Positions 1 through 10,439 of a DNA stretch of 64,000 nucleotides are shown in pieces. Below the pieces are notes generated by a model. It was not told the origin of the DNA, searched no databases, and saw only the letters and a list, made by a program, of their open reading frames with translations. The stretch covers positions 1,449,677-1,513,676 of the forward strand of contig JAQFVV010012405.1 in the NCBI GenBank assembly GCA_028023455.1, written 5' to 3'. The translations under genes were made by a program, and so were the position numbers. How positions within the stretch are numbered: the first letter of the stretch is position 1; each line of letters begins with the position of its first letter. The stretch is from Epiperipatus broadwayi (taxonomy: Eukaryota > Onychophora > Udeonychophora > Euonychophora > Peripatidae).

Positions 1-199
1 AAAGTGTGAAGTCTCCAGAAAATAATCACTTTAATAAATGAATTAATTTCTGGATACATTGTGCTTTTATTTCAAGTTAAATTGAAAATATATTACATTT
101 AAAATAATGTTTTTTTAGATTGAGGGTAATGTATTTAAAAAATTAAGACTAATATTTTAAACCTTTTCATAATTATATTTAATCTTTAGAAAAAAGGAA

Positions 200-905
200 A
201 ATGAATATTCTCAATCTTTTAGATGAATATCAGCATTCTTCTGATTTGTTATTTTCACGATGGGTGTCAATATAGGAGAATTGCTTCCAAGCCATTCTTC
301 TCTCCACTTTTCTGATACTTGCAAAATTATTACCCAAGTCCTTTCTGGGCTATTACTTATGCATGACAGTCTTAGTTGCATTGTTCCTTTTGACCCATTC
401 ATAATTCAAATCATGATATCTGCCTGTCTCACATATCCAAAATAATGTAACTTTCTTCCCTTTACCATCTCCAACAGTTATCTTTATCGTGGCTCTCTTC
501 AGTGAAATTCATTCATTAGTTTGCACAGCTATCCAAGACACTCCCACATCCCTCAATAATACTATATTTTATTGTCTCACATCCGTATGTTGCACACGCA
601 AGTTCATGTTTTTTCATATGGGCACCAGTTATGTGGATGCTTTTGATTAAAACAGGATTCATACATTTATTTCATATGATATACTCCACCTTGTTTGAAT
701 TTAAAGCCCAGATATACAAATTCTGAAACTTATTTCAGTCAGACCATTTATCTGGATAATCACACCATACTCTGCTCCAGCTCTTATCAATTAGCTATCA
801 CTTTCAGGAATTTTTTTCTATTCTTGTATCAAAATTTTTTCATCTGTGTAGTACAAATTGCATTACTCATCTTGCTCCAATACTGAATTCTCTTCAAAAT
901 CATCC
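200..905 (-). pseudogene. LINE reverse transcriptase C-terminal fragment, decayed
   Basis: Translating the minus strand gives a broken series of frames ending in a 63-codon open stretch (402 to 211). Around 470-410 the residues KGRKLHYFGYVRQAD match the conserved tail of many RTE-like LINE proteins, where a K-R-K-L-x-Y-F-G-H motif follows the reverse transcriptase domain. Downstream, VSEKWREEWLGSNS fits the last basic and tryptophan-rich part. Several stops and frame changes separate the pieces, so it is dead. It points away from the RTE copy that begins near 1115, so the two are separate insertions. Family assignment is by motif only. Confidence 0.5.
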
Positions 906-1114
906 ACTTTTGCTACAATATTGGATAAGTATGGTAACAACACACCTTATATCACTTCTTTACCTGTCTGAAATTAATTTGTGTGTGCTATCCTTATTAT
1001 AGCCTTTTATCTCTAGAAGAAGTTAATAATAGCTATATCAAATATGGAAGATATCCCAAAGCTTGTCATGACATAGGTAATTAAAATCATCACTTTCAAA
1101 ACAGGCACAAAATG

Positions 1115-2340
1115 GCTGCTGAAATTTTCTAGCCTTAATACAGCCTTTTATCAGTTCTAAACAAAATTTTTACCAAAATAATTACAACTCGTCTACAGCG
1201 AACTTTGGATTTTAATGAACCAAAAGAAAAGGCTGGATTTAAAAGTGGTTTTAGTACAATAGATTACATCCAAGTTTGAGTGAAATTATACAAAGGATCA
1301 ATGAATATGAGTTGCCAGTATGCTTTGGATTTGAAGATTATGAAAAGACATTTCTATAAACATTTCTTCAGTGATTAAAGCACTAGATCATGATGATATA
1401 GACCCAGAATATTGCAAGAATATTTATAAAAATGCAACAGTAACAATTAAATTACATAATGATATTAGGAAGATTAACATTGAGAAGGGTATACAACAGG
1501 ATAACTCCATTACTCTAAAACTTTTTATAGCAGCTCACAAGATATATTTTGTGGATTAAAATGGGAAGCTAAGGGGGTAAAAGTAAATGGAGATTATATA
1601 AGTCATCTAGATTTTGCAAATAATGTATCTGTTTTTGCAAATAATGTTTTAGAACTTCAAAAATGTTGCAAGAGTTATCAGATGAAAGTAAGAAAGTAGG
1701 ATTAAAAGTAAATCTTAAAAAGATTAAAGTAATATTCAATGCATTTTCTCAAAAGATAAAAATAAAGATCGATAATGATGAGGTCAAATGATTACTACAG
1801 ATGCAAACATAATAGATGAAATTAATCATAGAATTAAACTCGGTTGGAGTGCTTTTGATAGAAATAACTTAATATTAAAATAAAATATGCCTATGTGAGT
1901 GAAAAGAAAGGTTTTTAATAAATGTGTTTTACCAGTTCTTACTTATGCATCTGAGATTTGGACACAGAAGCAATACAGAGACTTCAAACCATTCAATGAA
2001 GTATGGAGAGATGTTAGGAATAACAAGAAGAGATCAAAAATGAAATACATGGGTGAGAGAACAAACAAGTGTTATTGATATCTTCAAAAGAATCAGGAGA
2101 CTAAAGGTGAGCTGGACATATTGTTAGAAGAAATGATAATAGATGAACAATTGAAATCTTAAACTGGATTCTAATAGATCGCAAAAGACCCAAAAAAAAA
2201 GACATGTAAAATGAATGGATGAAATAAGAAAGTGTGCTGGGATTATATGGAAAAGAGAGGGTAGAGATTGGCAATGAATTGAACTTGGAGAAACCTCATC
2301 CTGCAGTGGAGTGATAATAACTGAAAATGATGACGAGGAT
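1115..2340 (+). pseudogene. RTE-like LINE, reverse transcriptase to 3' end, decayed
   Basis: Frames on the plus strand, broken by many stops and shifts, follow the order of an RTE-clade reverse transcriptase. A palm segment (KAGFKSGFSTIDYIQV) lies near 1225-1280, followed by FCGLKWEAKGVKVNGDY near 1550-1595. The catalytic box position reads DFANNVSVFANN near 1612-1650 where an active enzyme has F-A-D-D. Then come ELSDESKKVGLKVN near 1670-1710, INHRIKLGWSAFDRNN near 1820-1870 and a KRKVFNKCVLPVLTYASEIW tail near 1900-1960. The 3' end, near 2285-2340, includes a GATGACGA-type tail. The same family occurs at 19690-20520 and 49265-49900. Loss of the two catalytic aspartates plus stops shows it is inactive. 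Confidence 0.75.
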
Positions 2341-2760
2341 TCTCCTAATATTCTAACACTTTTTCTATCGATATGCCTATCCACCCCAAGATTGTCTTTT
2401 TCATCCTTCCCAGATAGACAATATTATGACATTAACATTTCATTTATTTTCATCTCAAGAAAAGTGAAGAATACAAAAATGAAGTTTTATTTACTTTATT
2501 TATTGTGAAAAAAAGATTTCAAATGTATAATTTTTAAATATTTTTATTATAAATACATACATATGTTGCATACAAGTATATTGGAAGTATTAAAAATGTA
2601 AATAATTTTTATTCTTTTTATTTTGTTTTGTTTTTTTATGTTTAATGTACTGTATATAAATGTTGAAACCATCTGCATTACATGTGTGTGTTAAGAGCAT
2701 ATTATATATATATAAGTTTTTTAATAATCACAAATTCAGGTATTTACTTGTAGACTTAAA
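2340..2760. other. AT-rich sequence, nothing recognised
   Basis: This spacer lies between two LINE fragments. It holds poly-T and TA-rich runs and no coding pattern that I can support. Confidence 0.4.
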
Positions 2761-3095
2761 CCAAACGATGTGTATATGAGGGAGCTACTGTAATATGCTT
2801 GTCTGAAACAAATAATGAAGCCGTGAGAGAATAAATATAAACAAAGGGATTATACAGAAAGTGAGTTCTTGGTTTTTATGCTGGGTTTGGGAGAAAAGGG
2901 ATTTAGATATAAAGACCATAGAGTTGACAAAGAATATGTTGTGAAAATGGGATGGAGCAGTATAGTGAAGAACGTGGAAAAAATTTAGGGTGGGAAATGC
3001 AAAGGGAAGATGAAGTGGCTAACAGGTTTCTCTAGGAATAGTGGCTGAGAAATTCCTGACTCTGAAAAAGGAGAAGCCACAGTGCCCCATATCAC
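2760..3095 (+). repeat. LINE 3'-end fragment, same family as 52850-53485
   Basis: The segment with GAGAATAAATATAAACAAAG, then VFMLGLGEKGF-like codons and a stretch rich in K, W and G codons, is matched on the opposite strand at about 52860-53100. There the same order is seen: LVFMLCLGKDKGDLY, then MLWKWDGAD, then a run around GTTAGCCACTT. That second copy continues upstream into a LINE-like C-terminal region, so this one is read as the 3' end of the same LINE. No intact frame remains. Confidence 0.5.
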
Positions 3096-3696
3096 ATCAC
3101 AAATGCCTTTTGTGAATTTATACTTTGCTTAATATAAAAAAAACAAATAATCGCATATATTTATTAAATAAATCATCTTTGGTCCCAATTAAGTTTCAAC
3201 AAGTGGCATTTTGTTGCATCTTGACTGATCTGATCAGATTAATTCTAGCAAAAGAAAAGTCATATACTTTTTAACTATTTCCTTTCAAACTTATCTTTCC
3301 ATTATTCTTCAACATCTAGAAATATTGATAAAAGGCAGGGGAAAAAATTTATTAATAAAAATAGAAAAAAAATAATAATGAAGAATGTCATGTGTTTGGG
3401 GCAATAGTAGAATACCAGTTCTGAAATTCAAAAGCCATGGATAAAAACCCAGCCTCGGCATCACCAGTGCTTATGAACTTCCAAATAATAAATCATTTGA
3501 CTACTCTTTATAATAAAGGATTGAGTGCAAACAGCTGCAGAATAAAAGGACTGATAATAAAAAAAAAAAATTTGGTAGATGAAATAACTGTGCTATGTGA
3601 AAAGAGGAATATCTGGAAAAAATAACATAGGATGACTTATGGTACATACTTTATGGCATGACCGTATTTTGAAAAATAAAAAAATATATATTGCTT

Positions 3697-4537
3697 AGTG
3701 TTTTCCTGAAGATTTGTGATGATGGTGTTCTAGTTGTATTTTTATATTGGATTATTTCATCATCTAATATTAGTATTGAATGTCTTTAGAAAAATTTAAT
3801 TTTATTTAAATATTCAAATACATTCAACTGTTAGTAATAGCACATCAAACAGGTTAGTATATGCCCAATGTTTCAAGAGGTATATTGTCCCCTCTTCTTC
3901 AGGTGTTACTGGCCTAACCAGTGACAGTACAAGCATGGGATTCGAACCTAGACCCTTAGATTCTAGAGTATTGAATTTTAAGGTAATGCTCTAAGCTGAG
4001 CCATCCTGCCAAAGGCAACAGTCAGTAGAAATTTCATATACTTATCTATGAGGTTCCTCCTGATTTCTCCACTTTTTCCTAAGAGCAGCAAAATTGATAA
4101 GTGGTTTCCATATATTATGTATAGTCACACATGCCAACCTAGTGTGACTATACATAATGTATGGAAACCACTAGTCAACTTCGCTCTTATGAAAAAGTGG
4201 AGAAATCTGGAGGAACCTCATAGATAAGTATATGAAATTTCTACCAACTGTTGCCTCTAGCAGAATGACTCAGTTGGTTAGAGCATTATCTTAAAATTCA
4301 ATACTCACGAATCTAAGGGTCCAGGTTCGATTCTTATGCTAGTACTGCCACTGCTCAGGCCAGTAACATCTGAAGAAGAGGGGACAATACCTCTTGAAAC
4401 ATTATGCATATACTAACCTGTTTGAGTGCTATTACTAATAGTTGAATGTATTTGGAATATTTAAATAAGGTTAATTTTTTCTAAAGATATTCAATACTCA
4501 TATTAGATGACGAAAATAGTCCAATATAAAAATACAA
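3697..4537. repeat. Family B palindromic tRNA-like element, copy 1
   Basis: This is an 841-bp repeat. Apart from about 36 bp at its left end it is one large imperfect palindrome: 3734-4110 is the reverse complement of 4150-4537, with a short centre near 4115-4145. Each arm holds a tRNA-like module. In the right arm the A-box-like GACTCAGTTGGTTAGAGC is near 4268 and the B-box-like GGTTCGATTC is at 4324-4333. The element is flanked by an 11-bp direct repeat, ATATATTGCTT, at 3686-3696 and 4538-4548, read as a target-site duplication. A second complete copy is at 28395-29258, and half copies are at 37330-37930 and 42122-42345. It may be an inverted SINE dimer or a long-TIR DNA element. Confidence 0.75.
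4255..4345 (+). repeat. tRNA-like module of the right arm of family B
   Basis: The module contains both internal RNA polymerase III promoter boxes in tRNA order and spacing, with about 40 bp between them. The spacing leaves room for a long variable arm, as in a leucine or serine tRNA. The anticodon-loop region reads CTTAAAATT, reminiscent of tRNA-Leu(UAA), but the acceptor stem does not close. The mirror copy lies at about 3930-4025 on the minus strand. Confidence 0.5.
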
Positions 4538-4548
4538 ATATATTGCTT

Positions 4549-5125
4549 GTTTATGAAAATTAATAATCAGCATTTATTTTTATAGCGTCTGTATACAATT
4601 GTAATTACATTCATATCGGCCTTTCAAGCCAAATTGTGCAAACGCTTTTGCGAGTGTTAAATAATAAATGAATACCCTCTGACCAAACAAGATATAGAAT
4701 TTATGCAGGAATAAAAGGAATCCTCTTATTCCTACGACTCAAATATTTATATATGAGCAAATCTGAAGTACTGGCACAGAAGGTGTGACTATAGAACAGT
4801 CACTTTAAATTACTATATATAACGTATGAATGAATGACGCCGATGAAATTTACTAGAATTTACTGAACGTCATTCCAACTGAAACTTAATCATATATATA
4901 AATCAGCATCTTTAAAATTAAAATGCAGAATAAGCTGAGTTGGTATTCAAGAATTGTTACTTGGTTGTGCCCTACCATTATTTTCTTTTAATGGATTTCA
5001 GAGAGAATTAAATACAAGTTTATTCTGAAAATCACAAGTTTTTAAATGATCATAATATTGCATCTTCTAAATGGAAATATTTAATGTATGTAAAAAGTAA
5101 ACAAATACATATAATTAAATTTAAT
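4549..5125. other. AT-rich sequence, nothing recognised
   Basis: No coding pattern, RNA gene or clear repeat was seen between the family B element and the foldback beside the tRNA-Gly-like gene. Confidence 0.4.
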
Positions 5126-5339
5126 TCTATATTTAAATAGCATTTTGCTCATTTAACAAGAAAAGATTATAAATTTATAAAGTATTTAAACTAGCTGAAC
5201 ATGTTTTCAACGTTTACAGCCAGATTCATAATCCAGTAATCTGACTGTAAATGTCGAAAGCAGGCACAAATAAGTTAAATGCTCTATAAATTTATAACGT
5301 TTTCTTGTTAAAAGTGCAAAATGCTGTTTAAATATAGAA
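5126..5339. repeat. Foldback (inverted repeat) of about 214 bp
   Basis: The left arm, with CTATATTTAAATAGCATTTT and AACAAGAAAA, and the right arm, with TTTTCTTGTT and AAATGCTGTTTAAATATAG, are reverse complements. They run inward to a centre near 5232, around CAGATT, CATAATCC and AGTAATCTG. The structure looks like a MITE or a decayed foldback element. It ends only 13 bp before the tRNA-Gly-like gene. Confidence 0.7.
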
Positions 5340-5352
5340 GTACATTTGTCAA

Positions 5353-5435
5353 GCGTTGATGGCCTAGTGGTTAGTATAGCTGCCTTCCAAGCAGCTGGTC
5401 CGGGTTCACTTCCAGGTCACTTCCCGGTCAACGCA
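5353..5435 (+). pseudogene. tRNA-Gly(UCC)-like gene with an 11-bp insertion in the T-loop
   Basis: The acceptor strands GCGTTGA and TCAACGC pair over 7 bp. The D-arm has AGTGGTTAGTA, and the anticodon arm GCTGC-CTTCCAA-GCAGC gives anticodon TCC, so the identity is glycine. The T-arm stem CCGGG/CCCGG is intact, but its loop is 18 nt instead of 7. The sequence TCACTTCCAGG is followed at once by the near-copy TCACTTCCCGG, so an 11-bp tandem duplication has expanded the loop and split the B box. Removing one copy would leave a normal-length arm, though the loop residues would still differ from consensus. The length is 83 nt. It is probably a tRNA pseudogene or a tRNA-derived repeat, although all other stems are well kept. 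Confidence 0.75.
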
Positions 5436-5439
5436 TTTG

Positions 5440-8220
5440 ACATATGAAAAAAAATATTTATATAGAATTACATTTAAATAAGAATAAAAATAAAGAATTA
5501 TCGAATTATATAATTAAATTCTACTTTTTAAAATAAAAAAATTATATATGTACAATATTTTTTTTCTAGTTGTTTTTTTTTTTTTGGAAGAGGGGGGGGG
5601 GAGTATTAATGCATCGCTCATCAATTCTACCAAAATTATTTCTTGTTCGACAGTGAAAAATAATATTCTTTAAAACCACTTTCACAAATTTCATCAAACA
5701 AAAAATCATCTTGACCAAATATATATAAAAGAATGTTTTAAATGTATAGAATAAAATTAAACAAAAAATAAATGGTCAGCTAATATTGATTAGAAATGGT
5801 CTAGAATTAATTCCCAACAGTGTTGGATCAATATCAGTCAATTTTGGTTTTTTTTGCTTTTCAAAATTAATGTTTGTCACTGTCAGATCAATATATTTAA
5901 CTTTTTTTTTTTTAGTTTGTTTGTCTTAGTGAATGTTTAAAATTTTAGATCTATTTAAATGTTAAAGTTGTTTGAAATCAAAGCAAGTTTAAAATTTCCA
6001 GCATTAAGTTGGAATAAATTTAGAAATTTATACAGTTCAATCTGGTTGCTCTCCTATGTAGCCAAACTCTATTCAAACTGAAGGCTGCATATCTGAAAAA
6101 TTAAGCTATACTTGGAGCCTTGACTTAATTACATTTAAACTGCCAGGATAGATTAAGCTTGAATTAATTTTAAATATGTACCCTTATTGGAAATTACTAT
6201 CTGAACAAAGAGTTTAAAAGATTAGTCCTGATAGATTACATTTAATTCCAATCTTGATTGGAATACTCCCAAATATAAATAGAATTGAAATGTTTTTGTT
6301 CAGTCTTTATCATGTAATTTGTAATTTCAAAGGAGGAGTAATTAAAATTATTGCTTTATTTTGATAAGAGTATTTCTCCATTGATAGACAAATATAACAG
6401 ACTATTCACTGAATATAAGCTCGTCATTAAATAAATTAATATTACATTATCTGAAAAACTAAGATAATAATATTACCGTTATACTTGATGAACAAAATAA
6501 AAATCTAGCATTCTAATAGTCAACCTGTAGCAACAGCCACGAGTAAAAAAATATAGTCATCTTAAGTCCAGAAGATCAAAATAAAAATAGATAAAAAAAG
6601 ATGAATAATAAAAATTAAAAAAACAAAACAACAAAAGACTGAAATCAGAATTGTTGTGCATAAAGTTAAAAGATGGAAAAATGATTCCAGTTAAAGTTAT
6701 TGAAAAAAGATAATTGACGACTTGAGTTTCATAATAACCTGTTCTGCACTGTACTAGCCTAAATGTTTAAAAACATGGTTTAAAAAAAATGGAGGGAATA
6801 TAAAGGGAATGATAATTTAATTATTTATATGTATTAGAAATAACTGATAGAAATAAGTAATGGTAACTTTCACTTAACAAAAATCTTAGCTAATGAAATT
6901 AAGATTAATCAAATAGTTCTGATTGGTTATCTGAATTCGCATTGGATTTTTTTCTATGCATAGTATAAATACAGATTCAATGTAGTAAAATCATATATAT
7001 ATATACAACCACCGGATAAAATAACTCTTACTCAATACTTTATAAAATGAGTATTAATTGTTAATATTTATCACATTCCCTAAATTTCCAAATCCATACA
7101 AACTCAACAGCAAATATATATTAAGGCCAAAAGGACTCTTAATTACCAACTTACATGTGCATAAAAATATATATTCTGTATACTGTACTTATAAATACAT
7201 ATAAAGTCAAATCTTTGTACTCGGCAGGAAATTTATTACCCACATAAATATACATTTACGATCATTTTAATACATTTACTTCCAAATCATTATATAAAAG
7301 GAGACCATAAAATGACTTAGCATTATTGCAAAAAGTAATATTTATTTACTTTTAAAAAAAAAAAAAACTGCCGTGACATTTATAAGATAATTATATCATT
7401 AATTAACGAGTGACAAAATGTCAGAACGCGAAGGAAAAACTACTTTTTTTGTAGCAGTAATTATACCAGTATTAAGACTTGTCACGTTTTAATATTATAA
7501 ATGAAAATATATTCCATCCCCTTCCTTTTAAATTCAAAATGCTTCAAATAAATATATAGAATAATATTACAAAGATCGTAATAAAATACACATGCATGCA
7601 TCTCCCAAGCGTTTGTATAAAGGATATTAAAACGTCTCTTTCAACACTTCTACAGTAAATCCAGCGAAGACGGAGAATCAATTTATAAAATTAGCTGTTT
7701 CTTTGACAGCAAATGTTGTAAAGTCAATTTTATTTTTCTATCTTTTTTTTATTTATTTATTTTACAGTCTATCTATTTATAACATTCTTAGACATTAATT
7801 ATACTTGAATAAACATAGTTCAAAGCAGCAAACAATGTTTGAGACAAATTAAAAAGGAAAATAATCAAATGTGGAAAAATTAATTCTATCGTCTTAAAAA
7901 GTGATGCTAAAATGTTGTTTTGCATTTGTTCAACTTTAATGTATCAAAATAAACCTACATTTGACAATGGTATGATCTTCAGTATACTACTTATGTTAAC
8001 TATCTAAAGATTAGTCAATGATTAAATGGAATCGCTTTATTAGTCTCTGCCTAATAGTAGGGACTCAACATTAATTTATAATCAATAATAATAATACAGG
8101 GTAAACTTTAAACTGTTCTTAGGTTAAGAATAAAATCCAGATTTTTTCAAATTTTTATAATCCTTCAAAATTTTTGATGACTTTATGAAGTACTGTCTCT
8201 GGATATTCTCCTATACCTAA
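5440..8220. other. Long AT-rich stretch without recognised genes
   Basis: The stretch contains homopolymer runs, including a T-run followed by a 9-G run near 5570-5603, many short AT repeats, and no frame with coding character. I recognise no transposon domain in it. Confidence 0.4.
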
Positions 8221-8224
8221 TTAC

Positions 8225-8780
8225 TTGAGCTACTTTTTTTGAGTATCCAAAGCTTCTCTCACTGGGAAAGGTCCATAACCAGAAACTAGTCTGAGAATGT
8301 GGATAGAATAAGGATTTTAACAAACACTATCATCTAGCATTCAGTGATTACTCAAGCTTATAATAGATGGCAGCACTGAAGAATAGAATTTGCCACTAAA
8401 AATAATTGTGTAAGCAAGTCGTGAAATGTTTTTGAAGTTTACACTAATGCTAATCAAAGGATCAAAGATGCCTATGATTAGTATAAAACCGAAGATACCA
8501 AAATACACAGTGAACTGTCTCAGAGCTACATAACTATACAAGCAAATTAATATGAATTTAAAACAATGGGGTGTTTTTGAATTTCAGGCTGATAACTTAA
8601 ACATTTAAAAACCATAAGAGAAGGATGGTGGATGGGTTAAAAGTGCATTAAATTCAAAAATTCAAAGCTCTTCACTGACAAAGGCCATAAATCAGAAATG
8701 AATCCAAGGATATGCACAAAACAGCACTGGGTGTAAATTTAATAAGCACTACCATCTTGCAACTATTGATTATTCAAGCT
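8225..8780. repeat. Two diverged family A repeats
   Basis: At 8225-8345 and 8640-8780 the motif order AAGGTCCATAACCAGAAACTAGTCTG (read in pieces), then GATTTTAACAAACACTA or TTAATAAGCACTACC, then GATTACTCAAGCTTATAAT repeats. The order resembles the better preserved family A copies at 9365-9580 and 29760-29880. The intervening 8345-8540 contains a 66-codon open frame on the minus strand with no recognisable similarity. Confidence 0.45.
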
Positions 8781-8840
8781 TATAATTAGTTTGTTCTCAA
8801 AATCCATTGTATAAGCTGAGTTCATATAATGCTTTTGTTT

Positions 8841-9180
8841 AAACCACCAAACATCACATGATCATCATTTCTTATGCTTGCTCATAACTGTTATTAAACA
8901 GGCAAAACTCTCCATACAGTAGTGTCACTCAGTGCAAGCCAGAGTAATCAATGGATGCCAGAAGGCTTGTGCATAAATCCCTATCTAGTGCCTATTTCAT
9001 CCAATATCCCCAGACTAATTTCTAGCTTATGGCCTTTGGCAGTGAAGAGCCTTGGATCTGAGAGCACTGCACCTAGATCTTAGGATCTAATGCAATCCTA
9101 CTGTATGGAGAGTTTTGCTTGTTTTAATAATAGTTATGAGCAAGCATAAGAAATGGTGACCATGTGATATTTGGTGGTTT
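8841..9180. mobile_element. Family A palindromic element with terminal inverted repeats of about 80 bp
   Basis: The ends AAACCACCAAA and TTTGGTGGTTT begin inverted repeats that run inward about 80 bp to CTCCATACAGTAG and CTACTGTATGGAG. The middle holds the family A core, including ATCCAATATCCCCAGACTA, read here in reverse relative to the copy at 9365-9580. There is no open frame, so this is a non-autonomous element. I could not define a convincing target-site duplication. Related copies are at 9365-9580, 9880-10060, 29575-29890 and 42645-42905, with diverged ones at 15095-15290, 34530-34640 and 34920-35070. Confidence 0.65.
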
Positions 9181-9364
9181 AGTACCAATGCTGTCTAGTA
9201 GGATAGTGGTGGCTACGGTTATTAAAAAAAACCCAAGGCACCAAAATGTACAGATACTGAACTGAGTTCAGATCTATATGACTATATAAGCTAATGAGCT
9301 TAGATCAAAAATATTGTTTTCAAATTTTCTCATAGTTTTGTAGTTAAGTAGAGATAAAACGTGG

Positions 9365-9580
9365 CTGCTGGAGAGTTGCATTAGATCCTAAGATCTAGGT
9401 GCAGTGCTCTCAGATCCAAGGCTCCTCACTGACAAAGGCCACAAGCCAGAAACTAGTCTGGGGATATTGGATGAGTATGCACTAGATAGGGATTTTATGC
9501 ACAAGCCTCCTGGCATCCATTGATTACTCTGGCTTGCACTGAGTGGCACTACTATATGGAGAGTTTTGTCAGTTTTAATG
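9365..9580. repeat. Family A repeat, inverted relative to 8900-9110
   Basis: The segment from CCTAAGATCTAGGTGCAGTG to CTATATGGAGAGTTTTG is a near-perfect reverse complement of the core at 8900-9110. The 78-codon minus-strand frame here is an accident of the repeat: the same residues appear at 29703-29897 because the repeat recurs, not because the protein is selected. Confidence 0.65.
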
Positions 9581-9879
9581 CTTTTATTTGTTGTTACTTT
9601 AAACAATACATGGATACCATACATTTCTAATTGTACTACAGATTCACTCTTATATAGGTCATTTGGAAGTCAATGATGAGTTAATTGCAAACATTAAGTT
9701 ATTATAAAGATACTACATAACTAGATACTCATCAATAAAAAATATATCTGGATTTCTATAATGATTTTTTTTTAAATTACAACAATAAGGGGTTCCCTGA
9801 CTGTCAGATTAGTGCTCGCAAGTAGAATTAAAAACTACTAAAACATCATGATTGCCTTTGCAAATTCTCCAGACAGTAG

Positions 9880-10060
9880 TGCCATCCAATACAAGTCATA
9901 GTAATTAACCGATGCTCCTCATAAAAGCCACAAGCTGACAACTAGTCTGGGGATATTGGATGAGTAGGGTATGCATTAGATAGGGATTTTATGTACAAAT
10001 CTTCTAGTATCCATTGAATACTATGGCTTGCCTGGGTGGCATTAGTATCTGGATAGTTTA
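9880..10060. repeat. Family A repeat, diverged copy
   Basis: CTAGTCTGGGGATATTGGAT, then TAGATAGGGATTTTATG, then ATCCATTGAATACTATGGCT follow the family A order. One end at about 9870 (CTCCAGACAGTAGTGCCA) matches the inverted arm. Confidence 0.6.
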
Positions 10061-10439
10061 CTATTATTTTTAATAGAGTTAATTTAGTTACTTTCCCCAT
10101 AAGTTTGTTTTCATTGCAATTAATTTATAAGCTACAGTACATGACATTCACAGTATTATTTTATCTAGTTGAGCACTATTTCAAACTTTTGATTTATTTT
10201 ATTAAGTAATATTAATGGTAAAAAAAAAAAAAATGTTGGTGATTGCTTTTTGTGATATATCTATTCTATCAATTCATTTAAATTTAGCTATAGATATCCT
10301 GTTTGATGAAAGTTAAACAACTCTATACAATCTTAAATTCCTAAAGTAGATGAATAGTTTGGAGAATCAAAAAAAAAAAAAAAACAACAGACATGATTTG
10401 TATTTCAGGCGAAAGCAAAAAAATAAATGTAATAAACAA

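Noticed and set aside
4361-4410. Hammerhead-like CTGAAGA ... GAAAC core in family B
   Set aside because: CTGAAGA fits the CUGANGA consensus and AGAGG/CCTCT makes a stem, but an extra nucleotide precedes GAAA and no helix III with an NUH triplet could be found in either the type I or type III arrangement.
5353-5435. Functional tRNA-Gly gene
   Set aside because: The T-loop is expanded to 18 nt and the B box is split, so function is doubtful.
9388-9624. 78-codon frame similar to the frame at 29703-29897
   Set aside because: The shared residues come from copies of the family A repeat, which also occurs in inverted and frame-broken forms. There is no sign of protein selection.
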